In this document: positions 1-7,421 of the stretch, one piece after another
Position numbering within the stretch: position 1 is the stretch's first letter
Layout of the letters: each line of letters begins with the position of its first letter
IMG/VR virus record: IMGVR_UViG_3300033141_001476
Location: 1 to 30,977 of that record
Reading direction: 5' to 3' (one strand)
DNA length: 30,977 nucleotides
DNA from: a virus
Made by a program: the position numbers and the translations under genes
The notes under the pieces: model-generated
Seen by the model: only the letters and a program-made list of their open reading frames with translations
What the model was told of the DNA's origin: nothing
Database searches by the model: none

Positions 1-2
1 AT

Positions 3-605
3 TCGCTTGGTGTGAAGGTTGTTACTCATGAAGATGTATTGAGGATTCTTGAACAAAAACAAGTTTACAGTCAATACTCCGACCTCTTTATGGATGTCCT
101 TGCTGTATCAGCAACTCATATAAGAAGCAATGAGGACTTGAGTGCTGCTACACCTATTACCTTTACCATAGATGCCCAGCCTGATGTACCTAGAACCTTA
201 AGTGGACACTTTGATGCTCACGCAAATATAACCGCCTACACTATAGAAATTACTGGCGTGGATGCTAAGGGCAATACCGTTACTGAGACAAAAACTGATG
301 CCGATGGTTGGGATTGGGAAACCAGTAATGCCTTTGCTACGATTACCAGTATCAAGATGACGGAGCGGACAGGCACAGGTGCGGGAGATACTATGGATAT
401 CGGTATAACTGATGTTCTAGGGTTGTCTAATGTAATTTATGAGACTGGGGATGTTTATAAAATCAAGAAAAACAATGCCAATGCTACTGTCGCTGGTGCA
501 CAAGTAGATACTGATTACGATACTTACGATATGTCGGTGATAGGACTGGCGGGTGGCGATGATTTCACCTTGTGGTTTAGGAGCAATCTCAACATAATAG
601 CTTAG
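3..605 (+). CDS. virion structural protein, 5' partial
   Basis: The reading frame is open to the left window edge. A GTG at 12 could start it, but there is no ribosome-binding site before it, so I read this as the C-terminal part of a longer gene. The protein begins with a short helical stretch (HEDVLRILEQK), followed by a beta-rich part whose core (TAYTIEITGVDAKGNTVTE, about residues 75-95) has the alternating pattern of phage beta-sandwich proteins. Its place directly before decoration- and adaptor-like genes suggests a head or head-surface protein. I do not recognise a named family. That it is a gene is near certain; that it is a virion protein is inferred from context and composition. Confidence 0.75.
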   Translation, partial: SLGVKVVTHEDVLRILEQKQVYSQYSDLFMDVLAVSATHIRSNEDLSAATPITFTIDAQPDVPRTLSGHFDAHANITAYTIEITGVDAKGNTVTETKTDADGWDWETSNAFATITSIKMTERTGTGAGDTMDIGITDVLGLSNVIYETGDVYKIKKNNANATVAGAQVDTDYDTYDMSVIGLAGGDDFTLWFRSNLNIIA

Positions 606-614
606 GAGGCTTAG

Positions 615-1184
615 ATGCCAACACCAGTAGGCTCATACCAAGAAGACATGGATGTAAATAACCTCCAGATTGGGGTTATTACACGGCATTTGGTCGTGCC
701 AGCGGATTCTCTGGGCAAAAACCCAACGAATCCCCCTGCTGTAGATGTCTACGGTATCTGCCAGGCCCTTGAATTTACCGTGGATACCGACAAGGCATAC
801 TACAAAACTCATGTGCCTGATGACTGGGTGAGTGGAACCGATATACTGATATACATTCACTGGACACGCAGCTCCACTGGTGGTAATGACTCCACGAAAA
901 CCGTGAAGTGGCAGCTAAAGTACCTTGCTGTCAACGGTACAAACGAGAATGTCAATTCTGGCGAGTCCACTCTGAGTGTTCAGGACACCTATGACTCAGC
1001 CGTTCTCGCAGACCAGATAGTCTACCGCACTGACGCTTTCACAATACCCGCTGCGGCTCTTGCTGTCGGGGATTGTATTACTCTTGAAATGATGGCGGTA
1101 ACACCGACAGGAACGGCACCCAGCCAGCCCGCCTGCGTGGGTTTCAGCATATCTTGGACAGCATACCAAATGATAAAGACTTAG
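615..1184 (+). CDS. probable virion beta-sandwich protein
   Basis: A 189-aa protein starting at ATG 615, preceded by AGGAGG (604-609), ten bases after the previous stop. It is almost entirely beta-prone, with alternating hydrophobic residues and few charges. The stretch around residues 67-84 (VPDDWVSGTDILIYIHW) followed by a Ser/Thr/Gly-rich turn is the kind of jelly-roll strand seen in phage head-decoration or fibre proteins. There is no signal peptide or membrane segment. It sits in a compact plus-strand virion operon with the same orientation and short gaps on both sides. I cannot name a family; the structural role is inferred from context and composition. Confidence 0.7.
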   Translation: MPTPVGSYQEDMDVNNLQIGVITRHLVVPADSLGKNPTNPPAVDVYGICQALEFTVDTDKAYYKTHVPDDWVSGTDILIYIHWTRSSTGGNDSTKTVKWQLKYLAVNGTNENVNSGESTLSVQDTYDSAVLADQIVYRTDAFTIPAAALAVGDCITLEMMAVTPTGTAPSQPACVGFSISWTAYQMIKT

Positions 1185-1194
1185 GGGGTAAGTA

Positions 1195-1605
1195 ATGGCT
1201 TTCGCAGATGCTCAAAAAAATGCGGTTATAGATTTTGGGGAAGATGAATCTGAAATAGAATTAGCGGGCACGGTTAAGGTAGGGGATGCTTTAGGCTGGA
1301 GTAGTGGCTGGAAGCGTGCTTTGGCTACAACGGGTTCTGTTATTCAGATGCGTTGTGTAGCTGGCAAAGATGGCGAGGACGGACAGAAGGTAAAAGCCTA
1401 CTTTGGCAAAGTCTTAATCAATGGCTCTAGGTTCTCTGGGGGCACGGCTGGGGCTAGTCTCTATGTTGCTGAAGGAACAGATAACGGTAAATATACTGAA
1501 ACCGCCCCAAGTGATTCTGGGGACGCCAATACTGTTGTGGGCTATATGATTTCAGCTAACGAGGCGGTTTTAATTCCCAACCGTAACACTGACAGTGTAG
1601 CTTGA
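1195..1605 (+). CDS. capsid decoration-like protein (DUF2190-like)
   Basis: A 136-aa small beta-rich protein starting at ATG 1195, with a GGGGG-type RBS (1184-1188). Features seen: an early VKVGDALGW motif (about residues 28-36), a Gly-rich middle (FSGGTAGASLYVAEGTDNG), and a C-terminal VVGYMISANEAVLIPN segment. This layout (set value, tunable property, 'VGYALS..EVL') matches the DUF2190-type decoration/cement proteins commonly encoded beside the major capsid gene. It ends in a TGA, and the next gene's RBS starts two bases later. Assignment is by pattern only; it could also be another small head-surface protein. Confidence 0.6.
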   Translation: MAFADAQKNAVIDFGEDESEIELAGTVKVGDALGWSSGWKRALATTGSVIQMRCVAGKDGEDGQKVKAYFGKVLINGSRFSGGTAGASLYVAEGTDNGKYTETAPSDSGDANTVVGYMISANEAVLIPNRNTDSVA

Positions 1606-1619
1606 TAAAGGAGGATGAT

Positions 1620-2423
1620 GTGTATAGCAATCCACTTTCAACCATCAGACAGTATTTGAGTGGGGCTGTTGGCGACCTTATATTCGGAACTTTTGATAGC
1701 GGAACAACGACCACGGGAGTCCACACCTTTTTAAGGCAAGCCGATGACTACTATAACGAACATAGGTATAAGTGCTATATCTATGCTGGCACAGACATTG
1801 GAGAAGAAAGGGTTGTGTCAGATTGGGTTCTATCAACTCACACACTAACCCTTGACCCTGCGTTTTCCAGTGCTATTGATGCTACCTCCAAATATGAGCT
1901 TCACCGTATCTTTTCTGCTGACGAATACCTAAAGGCAATCAATCTAGCCATTGAGGACGCAGCTCTTCACGGATACCTGCTCGACCTGACTGATGAAACA
2001 ACCATAACCCTAGTAGCTGACACCTATGAATATACTTTGCCTACTACTATGAGTTATATCCACAGAATTACTACAGAGAATGAGGCAGACAGTGGAGACT
2101 TCTACGAGAGCGGGGTTATTGATACCAGGGATTGGGAACTTATATCATCCCGCAAGCTCAAATTAAATTATGATAGATACTCCATAACCGCAGGTAAGGA
2201 TTTAAGGGTTGAGGGGCAGGGCAGGCAAGCTGTCGTGAGTGCTGATGCTGATGTTATTAAGTTGCCGACAGACTGGCTCATACAGAAATCGATTACCTTC
2301 TTACCTGAAGTCAAAATTCTATCTAACAAATTAGACAGAACTTACGCCAAAGCAATGGACTATGTAGCCCGCTATCCCCTATCGGGTTATCCCAATCCGT
2401 GGGCAAGAAAAGTGGCGGAGTAA
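1620..2423 (+). CDS. head-tail adaptor / connector-like protein
   Basis: A protein of about 267 aa. I place the start at GTG 1620 because AAAGGAGG (1607-1614) lies five bases upstream; an in-frame TTG at 1602 overlaps the previous stop but has no RBS. The middle (SADEYLKAINLAIEDAALHGYLLD) is a helical segment like those that open phage head-completion or tail-adaptor proteins ('AINEAIRD..'). It is followed by beta hairpins (TITLVADTYEYTLP) and a C-terminal helix with basic residues. Its place between decoration-like proteins and the large tail protein fits a T7 gp11-like or gp6-like connector. I am confident it is a virion gene and only moderately so of the adaptor role. Confidence 0.6.
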   Translation: MYSNPLSTIRQYLSGAVGDLIFGTFDSGTTTTGVHTFLRQADDYYNEHRYKCYIYAGTDIGEERVVSDWVLSTHTLTLDPAFSSAIDATSKYELHRIFSADEYLKAINLAIEDAALHGYLLDLTDETTITLVADTYEYTLPTTMSYIHRITTENEADSGDFYESGVIDTRDWELISSRKLKLNYDRYSITAGKDLRVEGQGRQAVVSADADVIKLPTDWLIQKSITFLPEVKILSNKLDRTYAKAMDYVARYPLSGYPNPWARKVAE

Positions 2424-2427
2424 GGCT

Positions 2428-2577
2428 ATGCCCAGCGAAATAAGGACAAACAACGACAAACTTAAGAAGGAAACTATTAAACTAAAAGCCAAGCTAGAGA
2501 AAGCAGAGACCCAGATAAAAGAGCTAACAAAAACAAAAGTGAAAAGTCTGGGCTTTTATAGGAGTAGGTTTCGGTGA
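2428..2577 (+). CDS. 49-aa Lys/Glu-rich coiled-coil protein
   Basis: ATG 2428 to TGA 2577. The sequence is mostly heptad-like Lys/Glu/Leu/Ile (LKAKLEKAETQIKELTK), predicting a short coiled coil, with a basic aromatic tail (GFYRSRFR). Its stop overlaps the next gene's GTG (GTGA at 2574), so the two are probably translationally coupled. It may be a small tail-assembly or chaperone-like factor for the large protein that follows. The function is unknown, but the overlap and gap-free packing support a real gene. Confidence 0.6.
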   Translation: MPSEIRTNNDKLKKETIKLKAKLEKAETQIKELTKTKVKSLGFYRSRFR

Positions 2578-4763
2578 GGGAAATCGTATTAAATAGTAAA
2601 CGCTACCAAATCACGGGAGAGATTGTTCAGCGAGCGATAAACCCCTGGCAAGCAAAGGTTCAATCAGGGGGCTTAACCTATGAGGACTTCGGTCAGGCTC
2701 AATTAGAAGAGTATTATGACTTCCGTAATGGTATTGGCAAAAAGAGAGGGCTAGGCTCTGAAGCTAGATTAGAGTTTTCTGAAGGAATAGACTTTACCAC
2801 TGAAGGGCAGGCTGTTCTGGGTGGACTGGTAAATACTGCTGGCACATTCGGTGTAGCCCCAGTTAAGATTATAGATTTTCAGGATGCTACTTATGCCATC
2901 GGGCTGAACCTCATAGCTAAATGGAATACGGGGACTTCTGCTTGGGATACTAAATGGCAAAATCTTGAAATATGTGATTGTGATGCTGTTTGGGATGCTC
3001 AGTCTAATGTTACTTGTTCTGCCGATACCAGCGATAAAAAGGAGGGCACGGCTTCAGCTAAAATAGTTGTTGCTGATGCTAAGACAGCTGGTACTCTAGC
3101 AACTGAAAGCATAACGGCGGTAGATTTATCTGGGGAAACGGAGATTAAGTTATGGATTAAAAGTAGCATTGCCTTAAATGCCGATGACCTTGCTCTAGTA
3201 CTAAATGCTGGTGGGGTAACAAAAGAGGATATAGGAATAGGGGCTATTAGTGCGGATACTTGGACAAAGGTCACATTAACGCTTGCGGACCCATCGCAGG
3301 ATACAGCCATTGATGAAGTATTCCTTGATATGGATGTGGACAAAGGGGCGTTCACTGTTTGGCTAGACCACATCACGGGCGGTGAATCTCTACTTACTCC
3401 TATTGATGCCATTGTAGCCACTGATGCTACGGATGAATACTTTGTGGTAAGTAGTGCGGATGACGCTATTTACAGCACGGATGGCATTACTTGGCTAGAG
3501 TTGACTGGCTGTCAAGGATATTTGGCTTGGTATGACACTAAATTAAGGGGCATAGACACAGATGGTGGAACAGTTAGGAGTTCTGCGGCTAATAATATTG
3601 ACGGCACTTGGACTACCTTTGATTTAAGTGGTCAATTCGGCACGGTATATGACTTATTTGAAGGTAAGCTCTTGGCTGATGGCACGCCTACTCTATACTT
3701 CTGCGGAACTGAGGGCTTATTTACCATTGATGTAACCAACGAGAAAGCCTACAAGCAAGAAGTAGAATACCCGCCATTAACTTATGCTGGACATAAGGGA
3801 ATGTACTGGAACGCTAATGTCTGGGTAGCTACAGGGTTTGGAATACTAAAAGTAACTCCCAGTATGGCAACCTTTATCGGGCCCGATTTAGATGATGGGC
3901 TTCCTTCAGGGTATCAAGGCTCTATCTTTGATATGGTAACAGTCAATAACTGGCTGGTCTATTGTGTTAATAAAACCACCTCATCTGATAGGAGTTCAAT
4001 TCTAAAAAGGAACGCATCTTATGGTGGCAATCTACAGGTCTATACATCGGCTGCTGATACGGCAATAACCTGTTTACATCATTCCCCGTCTTCACTCTAC
4101 ACAAACGGAAGACTATGGTTTGGTGAAGGAACGAATGTAAAGTATATGATGTTCCCCGACACAACTTCTAATGTCAAGCAGATTTCTACCTATGAGTATG
4201 TAGATGACTCAGGCTACGGCAAGTTACCAATCTTCAGAAAACTAGCTGTTATTCCTAAAGTGGCTCTTGGCGTAGGGGCTATTACTAAAAGCTGTGATGC
4301 TGATGATTACATAGAAGTCTTTTACGGATTAAACGGGGCTGCCCCTACTACATCGTTAGGTACTTTTAAGACTTCACCTAGACCTACTATTCTAACTTTT
4401 AATAGTGGGTTAGGCACAGAGTTTTACACCATTCAATTTGCTATTAAGCTGTTCAGGGACGGGGGGACAACTACCAGCCCAGAATTAGAGAGTTTATTAT
4501 TCTATTACTACGCAGTGCCTGACAGGATTAGTGCCTGGACTTTTAATGTTGAGGCGATTGGCGACGAAGCTGACAGGATTTTTAGTGAGTTTGAAACTAT
4601 ACTTGATACAAAAACACTGGTTGCGTTCGTTCCCTCTGGAGATACCAACAAAAGTTCGTACAATGTAAAGCTAACTAGTATGCCTTCCAGGGCTTGGTGG
4701 GAAGAAATGGGTGGGCGTGAAGGATATTTCCAAGTAACCTGCGAGGAATTGTGTAAACTCTAG
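2574..4763 (+). CDS. large tail protein: propeller-like with carbohydrate-binding-type domain
   Basis: A 729-aa protein starting at GTG 2574, coupled to the upstream gene. Residues 1-130 hold a virion-type N-terminus (FRNGIGKKRGLGSEARLEF). Residues about 138-270 form a beta-jelly-roll stretch with the signature of CBM/discoidin-like domains: DKKEGTASAKI, then LSGETEIKLWIKSS, then DTWTKVTLTL, then FTVWLDHI. Residues about 280-560 carry repeated W/G-rich beta segments (DGITWLEL, YDTKLRGID, PTLYFCGTEGLFTID) resembling propeller blades. The C-terminus is beta-rich. Size, position after an adaptor-like gene and the propeller look suggest a tail-hub, nozzle (T7 gp12-like) or receptor-binding protein. 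Role inferred; domain calls by pattern. Confidence 0.65.
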   Translation: MREIVLNSKRYQITGEIVQRAINPWQAKVQSGGLTYEDFGQAQLEEYYDFRNGIGKKRGLGSEARLEFSEGIDFTTEGQAVLGGLVNTAGTFGVAPVKIIDFQDATYAIGLNLIAKWNTGTSAWDTKWQNLEICDCDAVWDAQSNVTCSADTSDKKEGTASAKIVVADAKTAGTLATESITAVDLSGETEIKLWIKSSIALNADDLALVLNAGGVTKEDIGIGAISADTWTKVTLTLADPSQDTAIDEVFLDMDVDKGAFTVWLDHITGGESLLTPIDAIVATDATDEYFVVSSADDAIYSTDGITWLELTGCQGYLAWYDTKLRGIDTDGGTVRSSAANNIDGTWTTFDLSGQFGTVYDLFEGKLLADGTPTLYFCGTEGLFTIDVTNEKAYKQEVEYPPLTYAGHKGMYWNANVWVATGFGILKVTPSMATFIGPDLDDGLPSGYQGSIFDMVTVNNWLVYCVNKTTSSDRSSILKRNASYGGNLQVYTSAADTAITCLHHSPSSLYTNGRLWFGEGTNVKYMMFPDTTSNVKQISTYEYVDDSGYGKLPIFRKLAVIPKVALGVGAITKSCDADDYIEVFYGLNGAAPTTSLGTFKTSPRPTILTFNSGLGTEFYTIQFAIKLFRDGGTTTSPELESLLFYYYAVPDRISAWTFNVEAIGDEADRIFSEFETILDTKTLVAFVPSGDTNKSSYNVKLTSMPSRAWWEEMGGREGYFQVTCEELCKL

Positions 4764-4808
4764 AAGCCATTACCAGACACCACAGAATGAAAATCTGGGC
4801 GGTTTAAG

Positions 4809-5162
4809 ATGGTAACTAATACTAGACAACTAGCAATGAGCGATTTGGAGGCAATCGTATTCAGATGGCTCACCAAACGGAAAATCCCATTTTCTTTTCA
4901 GACTAGCCTTGCTGGAGGGCACTATCAGCTGGGTGGTGCTGTAGTTGATTTCCTCCTAGAAGAGCGGAGACTTGCGTGGAGGGTACAGGGGGAATACTGG
5001 CATCGGGGAGTCTCAAAGACTGGGCAGGACATAATACAAAAAGAAATGTTAGCTGAGTTGGGATATACTGTTGTTGACATCTTGGCAGATGATTTACAAG
5101 ACCCTAGAAGGCTAGAACAAACCCTACGATTAGCTCTTCAAGGACAGGAGATGTTGCGTTAA
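4809..5162 (+). CDS. DUF559/Vsr-like endonuclease-fold protein
   Basis: A 117-aa protein with the layout of DUF559 / very-short-patch-repair-like PD-(D/E)XK proteins: an N-terminal helix with Glu14, then VVDF (Asp47), then a core strand running into QGEYWH (residues 60-65), then a helix with Gln/Lys and GYTVVDI. In classical members the core strand reads E-x-D; here it is R58-V-Q60, so one or both acidic catalytic positions are changed while Glu62 and His65 remain. It sits between the tail gene and the lysis-type genes on the same strand. It could be a packaging- or head-associated nuclease or an inactive fold. The fold call is fairly secure; activity is uncertain. Confidence 0.65.
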   Translation: MVTNTRQLAMSDLEAIVFRWLTKRKIPFSFQTSLAGGHYQLGGAVVDFLLEERRLAWRVQGEYWHRGVSKTGQDIIQKEMLAELGYTVVDILADDLQDPRRLEQTLRLALQGQEMLR

Positions 5163-5192
5163 CAATACTGTAATAAAAGCAAGGAGGGTATA

Positions 5193-5300
5193 ATGCCTAA
5201 AGGAATTCCTAAGAGGGATGGCAGTGGGGGCGGGAGGCGTCTAAATAGGGGTAGGGGGGGCTGTGCTACAACAAGAGCAACAGGTAGGGGGAGAAGGTAA
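5193..5300 (+). CDS. 35-aa Gly/Arg-rich small protein
   Basis: ATG 5193 with an AAGGAGGG RBS (5180-5187). It starts MPKGIPKRDGSGGG and ends in an Arg/Gly-rich tail with one Cys (RGRGGC). This resembles the short 'MPRGDGTGP..GRG.GYC' miniproteins common in phage and environmental genomes (DUF5320-like). Its TAA overlaps the next ATG (TAATG). Function unknown. Conservation of such peptides and the overlap support coding. Confidence 0.55.
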   Translation: MPKGIPKRDGSGGGRRLNRGRGGCATTRATGRGRR

Positions 5301-5467
5301 TGCCAGCAACATCGGAAAGCCAGAAACGCTTAATGTGTCTCGCTCTATCTATAAAGTTAGGCAAAACGCCAGCCAGCAAAAGTCCACAGGCAGCGAAAAT
5401 GGCGAAGACTATGACGCTAAAACAACTTAAAGATTTTTGTGAGAGCAAGGTGGAGGGGGTTAAATGA
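5300..5467 (+). CDS. DUF3008-like small protein
   Basis: A 55-aa protein. It opens MPATSESQKRLMCLALSIK and ends AKMAKTMTLKQLKDFCESK, the two blocks typical of the DUF3008 family ('MPAKSKAQQR..M..A', then 'AKKMAKSMSEKDLEDFA'). It is helical and basic. It overlaps its neighbours on both sides by 1-4 bases, which implies translational coupling into the S26-type protein that follows. Family function is unknown; recognition is by sequence pattern. Confidence 0.75.
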   Translation: MPATSESQKRLMCLALSIKLGKTPASKSPQAAKMAKTMTLKQLKDFCESKVEGVK

Positions 5468-5892
5468 TAAAGTTTATAATGAGGCTTCTGCGTGGTTTCT
5501 ATCTCAAAAAGTCAGGACTAGAAAGGATTTCTCCAAATGACTGGATTAAGAGAGACCAAATAGACTACATTAAGAAATCAAAACTCCTCACTATTAAACT
5601 TGAACCCAATGTTAAGATATTTAGCATAGCCGATACGAACAGCATGGATGGGCTTTTAGACACAGGACACAATCTTATAGCAACCGATAACTTTGACCAC
5701 GCTAAATTAGCTGTTGGCGACATTGTGGTTTATCAGGTCTATACTACAAAGATAGTCCACCGCATAGTAGAAATCAAAGAAGATAAGAACGGTAGAATTT
5801 ATCGCTGCCGTGGTGATAATAATATAGACACTGACCCGTACTACCTGCGTGATGCTAACCTGAAGTATTTGGTTATCGGAATTCTATACTAA
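5464..5892 (+). CDS. S24/S26-family signal-peptidase-like protein
   Basis: A 142-aa protein. The conserved boxes of S26B-type (SipW/ER-like) signal peptidases are in order: TNSM with the nucleophile Ser60-Met61, then GDIVVYQ (residues 85-91), then KIVHRI with His99, then CRGDNN with Asp118, then a C-terminal KYLVIGILY strand. The Ser-His-Asp set replaces the Ser-Lys dyad of ordinary bacterial LepB, as in the SipW branch. The N-terminus is basic with only a weak hydrophobic stretch, so a membrane anchor is not obvious. It overlaps the upstream gene by four bases. Role is unproven: virion-protein maturation, processing of a lysis factor, or a LexA-like sensor are all possible. The fold call is strong. 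Confidence 0.8.
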   Translation: MIKFIMRLLRGFYLKKSGLERISPNDWIKRDQIDYIKKSKLLTIKLEPNVKIFSIADTNSMDGLLDTGHNLIATDNFDHAKLAVGDIVVYQVYTTKIVHRIVEIKEDKNGRIYRCRGDNNIDTDPYYLRDANLKYLVIGILY

Positions 5893-5906
5893 AAGGGGGA
5901 ATAATA

Positions 5907-6011
5907 ATGAAGTTCACATTTAGAATTTGGCAATTCAGTTTTACAATAGACATATTCGACCTTGACCCCTCGGACAGGAATCTAAAATGCGGTATTACGG
6001 TTGAGTGGTAA
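5907..6011 (+). CDS. 34-aa hypothetical protein
   Basis: ATG 5907 with an AAGGGGGA RBS (5893-5900). The peptide is short and aromatic/beta-prone (MKFTFRIWQFSFTIDIFDLD) with one Cys. It fills the gap between the S26-like gene and the holin-like gene. No family recognised; supported by RBS and packing only. Confidence 0.45.
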   Translation: MKFTFRIWQFSFTIDIFDLDPSDRNLKCGITVEW

Positions 6012-6029
6012 TTATCTAGGGGGAGATTG

Positions 6030-6287
6030 ATGGCTAAGTATCAAGAGATTTTAGATGCCGTTAATGAATTAAAGGAAGGCTTTGGTAGAATAGACGAGAG
6101 AACTTGTAACATCTACAAGCTAACTGAAAACCAAGAGAAGCACTTAAGAGACCTCAATGGCTCTGTCGTAGAACAGTGGAAGCAAATATCGTCTAACAAA
6201 ACGAGCATCAAGTGGATTATCCGAGCCATCTCTGCCGCTGGGATAGTTGGTGGTACTGCTACAGGGTTGATAAATTGGCTAGGTTAG
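6030..6287 (+). CDS. XhlA/holin-like membrane protein
   Basis: An 85-aa protein. The start at ATG 6030 follows a GGGGGAG RBS; an in-frame TTG three bases earlier is less likely. The N-terminal 60 residues are a charged coiled coil (ILDAVNELKEGFGRIDER). The C-terminus is one membrane segment with small residues (WIIRAISAAGIVGGTATGLINW), giving N-in coiled coil plus TM like the XhlA / hemolysin-type lysis accessory proteins. It is the last plus-strand gene before the convergent junction, a usual lysis position, although no endolysin is visible here. The topology is clear; the lysis role is inferred. Confidence 0.65.
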   Translation: MAKYQEILDAVNELKEGFGRIDERTCNIYKLTENQEKHLRDLNGSVVEQWKQISSNKTSIKWIIRAISAAGIVGGTATGLINWLG

Positions 6288-6353
6288 GTTGGAAAATTTA
6301 TTATTTAAGCAAGCAACTAAGCAAAGAAAATCAAGAAGTGGTTCTTGTGGTAG

Positions 6354-6545
6354 TTAAGGCTCTTTTGGAGGGTCAACGCAATAGGTGTCCAGAATCAATT
6401 GTGCCCCCACATATAAATCCTCAAGTATAGTGTAGAGTAGTTTTTCCTCGCCTAATTTTAAGAGTATGTTAGCAATCTTTACCCTATTTCCTGTTGAATA
6501 CAAACAGTTTTCTAAGCTCCCCACCTCATTGGCTGTATCTTTCAC
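6354..6545 (-). CDS. 63-aa hypothetical protein
   Basis: I use the GTG at 6545, which follows GGGAGG by six bases and overlaps the upstream gene by 20 bases; a longer frame reaching 6629 would overlap by 100 bases. The protein is mostly helical (RVKIANILLKLGEEKLLYTILEDL). No family recognised. It is the last gene of the leftward operon. Confidence 0.5.
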   Translation of the reverse strand: MKDTANEVGSLENCLYSTGNRVKIANILLKLGEEKLLYTILEDLYVGAQLILDTYCVDPPKEP

Positions 6546-6798
6546 TCTTTCCCTCCCAATAAGTAATCCGCCTAACCATCTTTTTAGGTATTGTTGATAT
6601 GTGGCGGTAATCTCCACCTTGATTCGCATAAGTATAACTATCAGTAGCTACAATAACCACGGATTTGTTCTTCTTAATCAAGTGCCCTACTGTTTTCACA
6701 ACTATTGGCGTAGAAATATCCCTATTATCCTCATTATAGTAACCAGAATTAAACCCCACATCATCCCACTCAACACAAACAATCTTTTTGTCTTTCAT
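6526..6798 (-). CDS. hypothetical phage early protein
   Basis: A 90-aa protein starting at ATG 6798 (GAAGGA RBS) and overlapping the upstream TGA. The alpha/beta pattern runs from KKIVCVEWDDVGFNSGYYNED through TPIVVKTVGHLIKK and SVVIVATDS to RHISTIPKKMVRRITYW. This order (VEW, then TVG..VKKN, then T/S-D, then a terminal IPKKMV basic tail) is one I know from unnamed small early proteins of phages. Function unknown. The gene is well supported by its overlap and composition. Confidence 0.65.
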   Translation of the reverse strand: MKDKKIVCVEWDDVGFNSGYYNEDNRDISTPIVVKTVGHLIKKNKSVVIVATDSYTYANQGGDYRHISTIPKKMVRRITYWEGKSERYSQ

Positions 6799-7073
6799 TC
6801 CTTCACCAACCTTTCTACTGCTACATAGCCAGCCTTGAGCATATCACGTTCAGCTTGCTCATACGCCTCCTGAAGTGAACGGGTTACTACAAGAAACCGA
6901 AGGGGCAACTCCCTATCTACCTCTCTTACTACATTCTCAGAGTCGAGAAATTCTATGGCTTCCTTGACTGTATCTTCTACTAATGAGTGAATTCCTATAT
7001 CCTTTCTACCCGCATCATTTTTTCTAATAGCCCTACCTATTATCCGAGACAACCCTTTTTCTATTTCATTCAT
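6795..7073 (-). CDS. helical hypothetical protein
   Basis: A 92-aa protein, predominantly charged helices (SLVEDTVKEAIEFLDSE, SLQEAYEQAERDMLKAGY). ATG overlaps the upstream gene and its TGA overlaps the downstream ATG, so it is part of a translationally coupled run of four genes. No Cys, no membrane segment, no recognised family. Confidence 0.6.
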   Translation of the reverse strand: MNEIEKGLSRIIGRAIRKNDAGRKDIGIHSLVEDTVKEAIEFLDSENVVREVDRELPLRFLVVTRSLQEAYEQAERDMLKAGYVAVERLVKE

Positions 7074-7303
7074 TCTTTTACCTCACCTAATAGGGATTGA
7101 ATTAGCATTTTAAGGCTTCTGTCCCTAACTTCAGTAGACATTGAAAGTAAATCCTCGATATAGGGTATGAACTTCTTTAACTGGGCTTTGAGTAAGCTAT
7201 GGAGACTCTCCTTTCTGTCTTCTTCCCCCTCCTCATCCAACTCAAAGAGGCAGAACCTTTTACGAATTATGGCTTCTATCTCTTCATCTGTTAATCTTAT
7301 CAT
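7070..7303 (-). CDS. acidic helical hypothetical protein
   Basis: A 77-aa protein with an AAGGAGGG RBS seven bases before ATG 7303. It begins MIRLTDEEIEAIIRKRF, a start common among small phage helical proteins, and is strongly acidic in the middle (ELDEEGEEDRKE). It overlaps the next gene by four bases. Function unknown. Confidence 0.6.
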   Translation of the reverse strand: MIRLTDEEIEAIIRKRFCLFELDEEGEEDRKESLHSLLKAQLKKFIPYIEDLLSMSTEVRDRSLKMLIQSLLGEVKE

Positions 7304-7403
7304 TAAATACCCTCCTTAATATCTTATCCTGTTCCTCTTTAGATTTACACCACCAGCAATCCTTCTTCTTTAATTGTCCCCCTTGATGCCTCATACAATC
7401 CAT
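7284..7403 (-). CDS. possible 39-aa CxxC miniprotein
   Basis: ATG 7403 to TGA 7286-7284, overlapping the start of the next gene by 20 bases. The sequence is basic with one CWWC knuckle (KKKDCWWCKSKEEQDKIL). The RBS is weak, so this is tentative; it fills an otherwise empty 118-base gap and resembles the many other Cys-rich miniproteins of this operon. Confidence 0.35.
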   Translation of the reverse strand: MDCMRHQGGQLKKKDCWWCKSKEEQDKILRRVFNDKINR

Positions 7404-7421
7404 TTCTCACCATCCCATTCC

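Noticed and set aside
633-860. Antisense frames opposite virion genes (also near 3.0-3.4 and 29.4-30.7 kb)
   Set aside because: They are shadows of longer, better supported plus-strand genes and have no RBS.
6212-6430. A plus-strand frame across the convergent junction, and LFKQATKQRKSRSGS nearby, which recalls the start of phage AAA ATPases
   Set aside because: It overlaps the holin-like gene without RBS, and the resemblance stops after a few residues at a stop codon.
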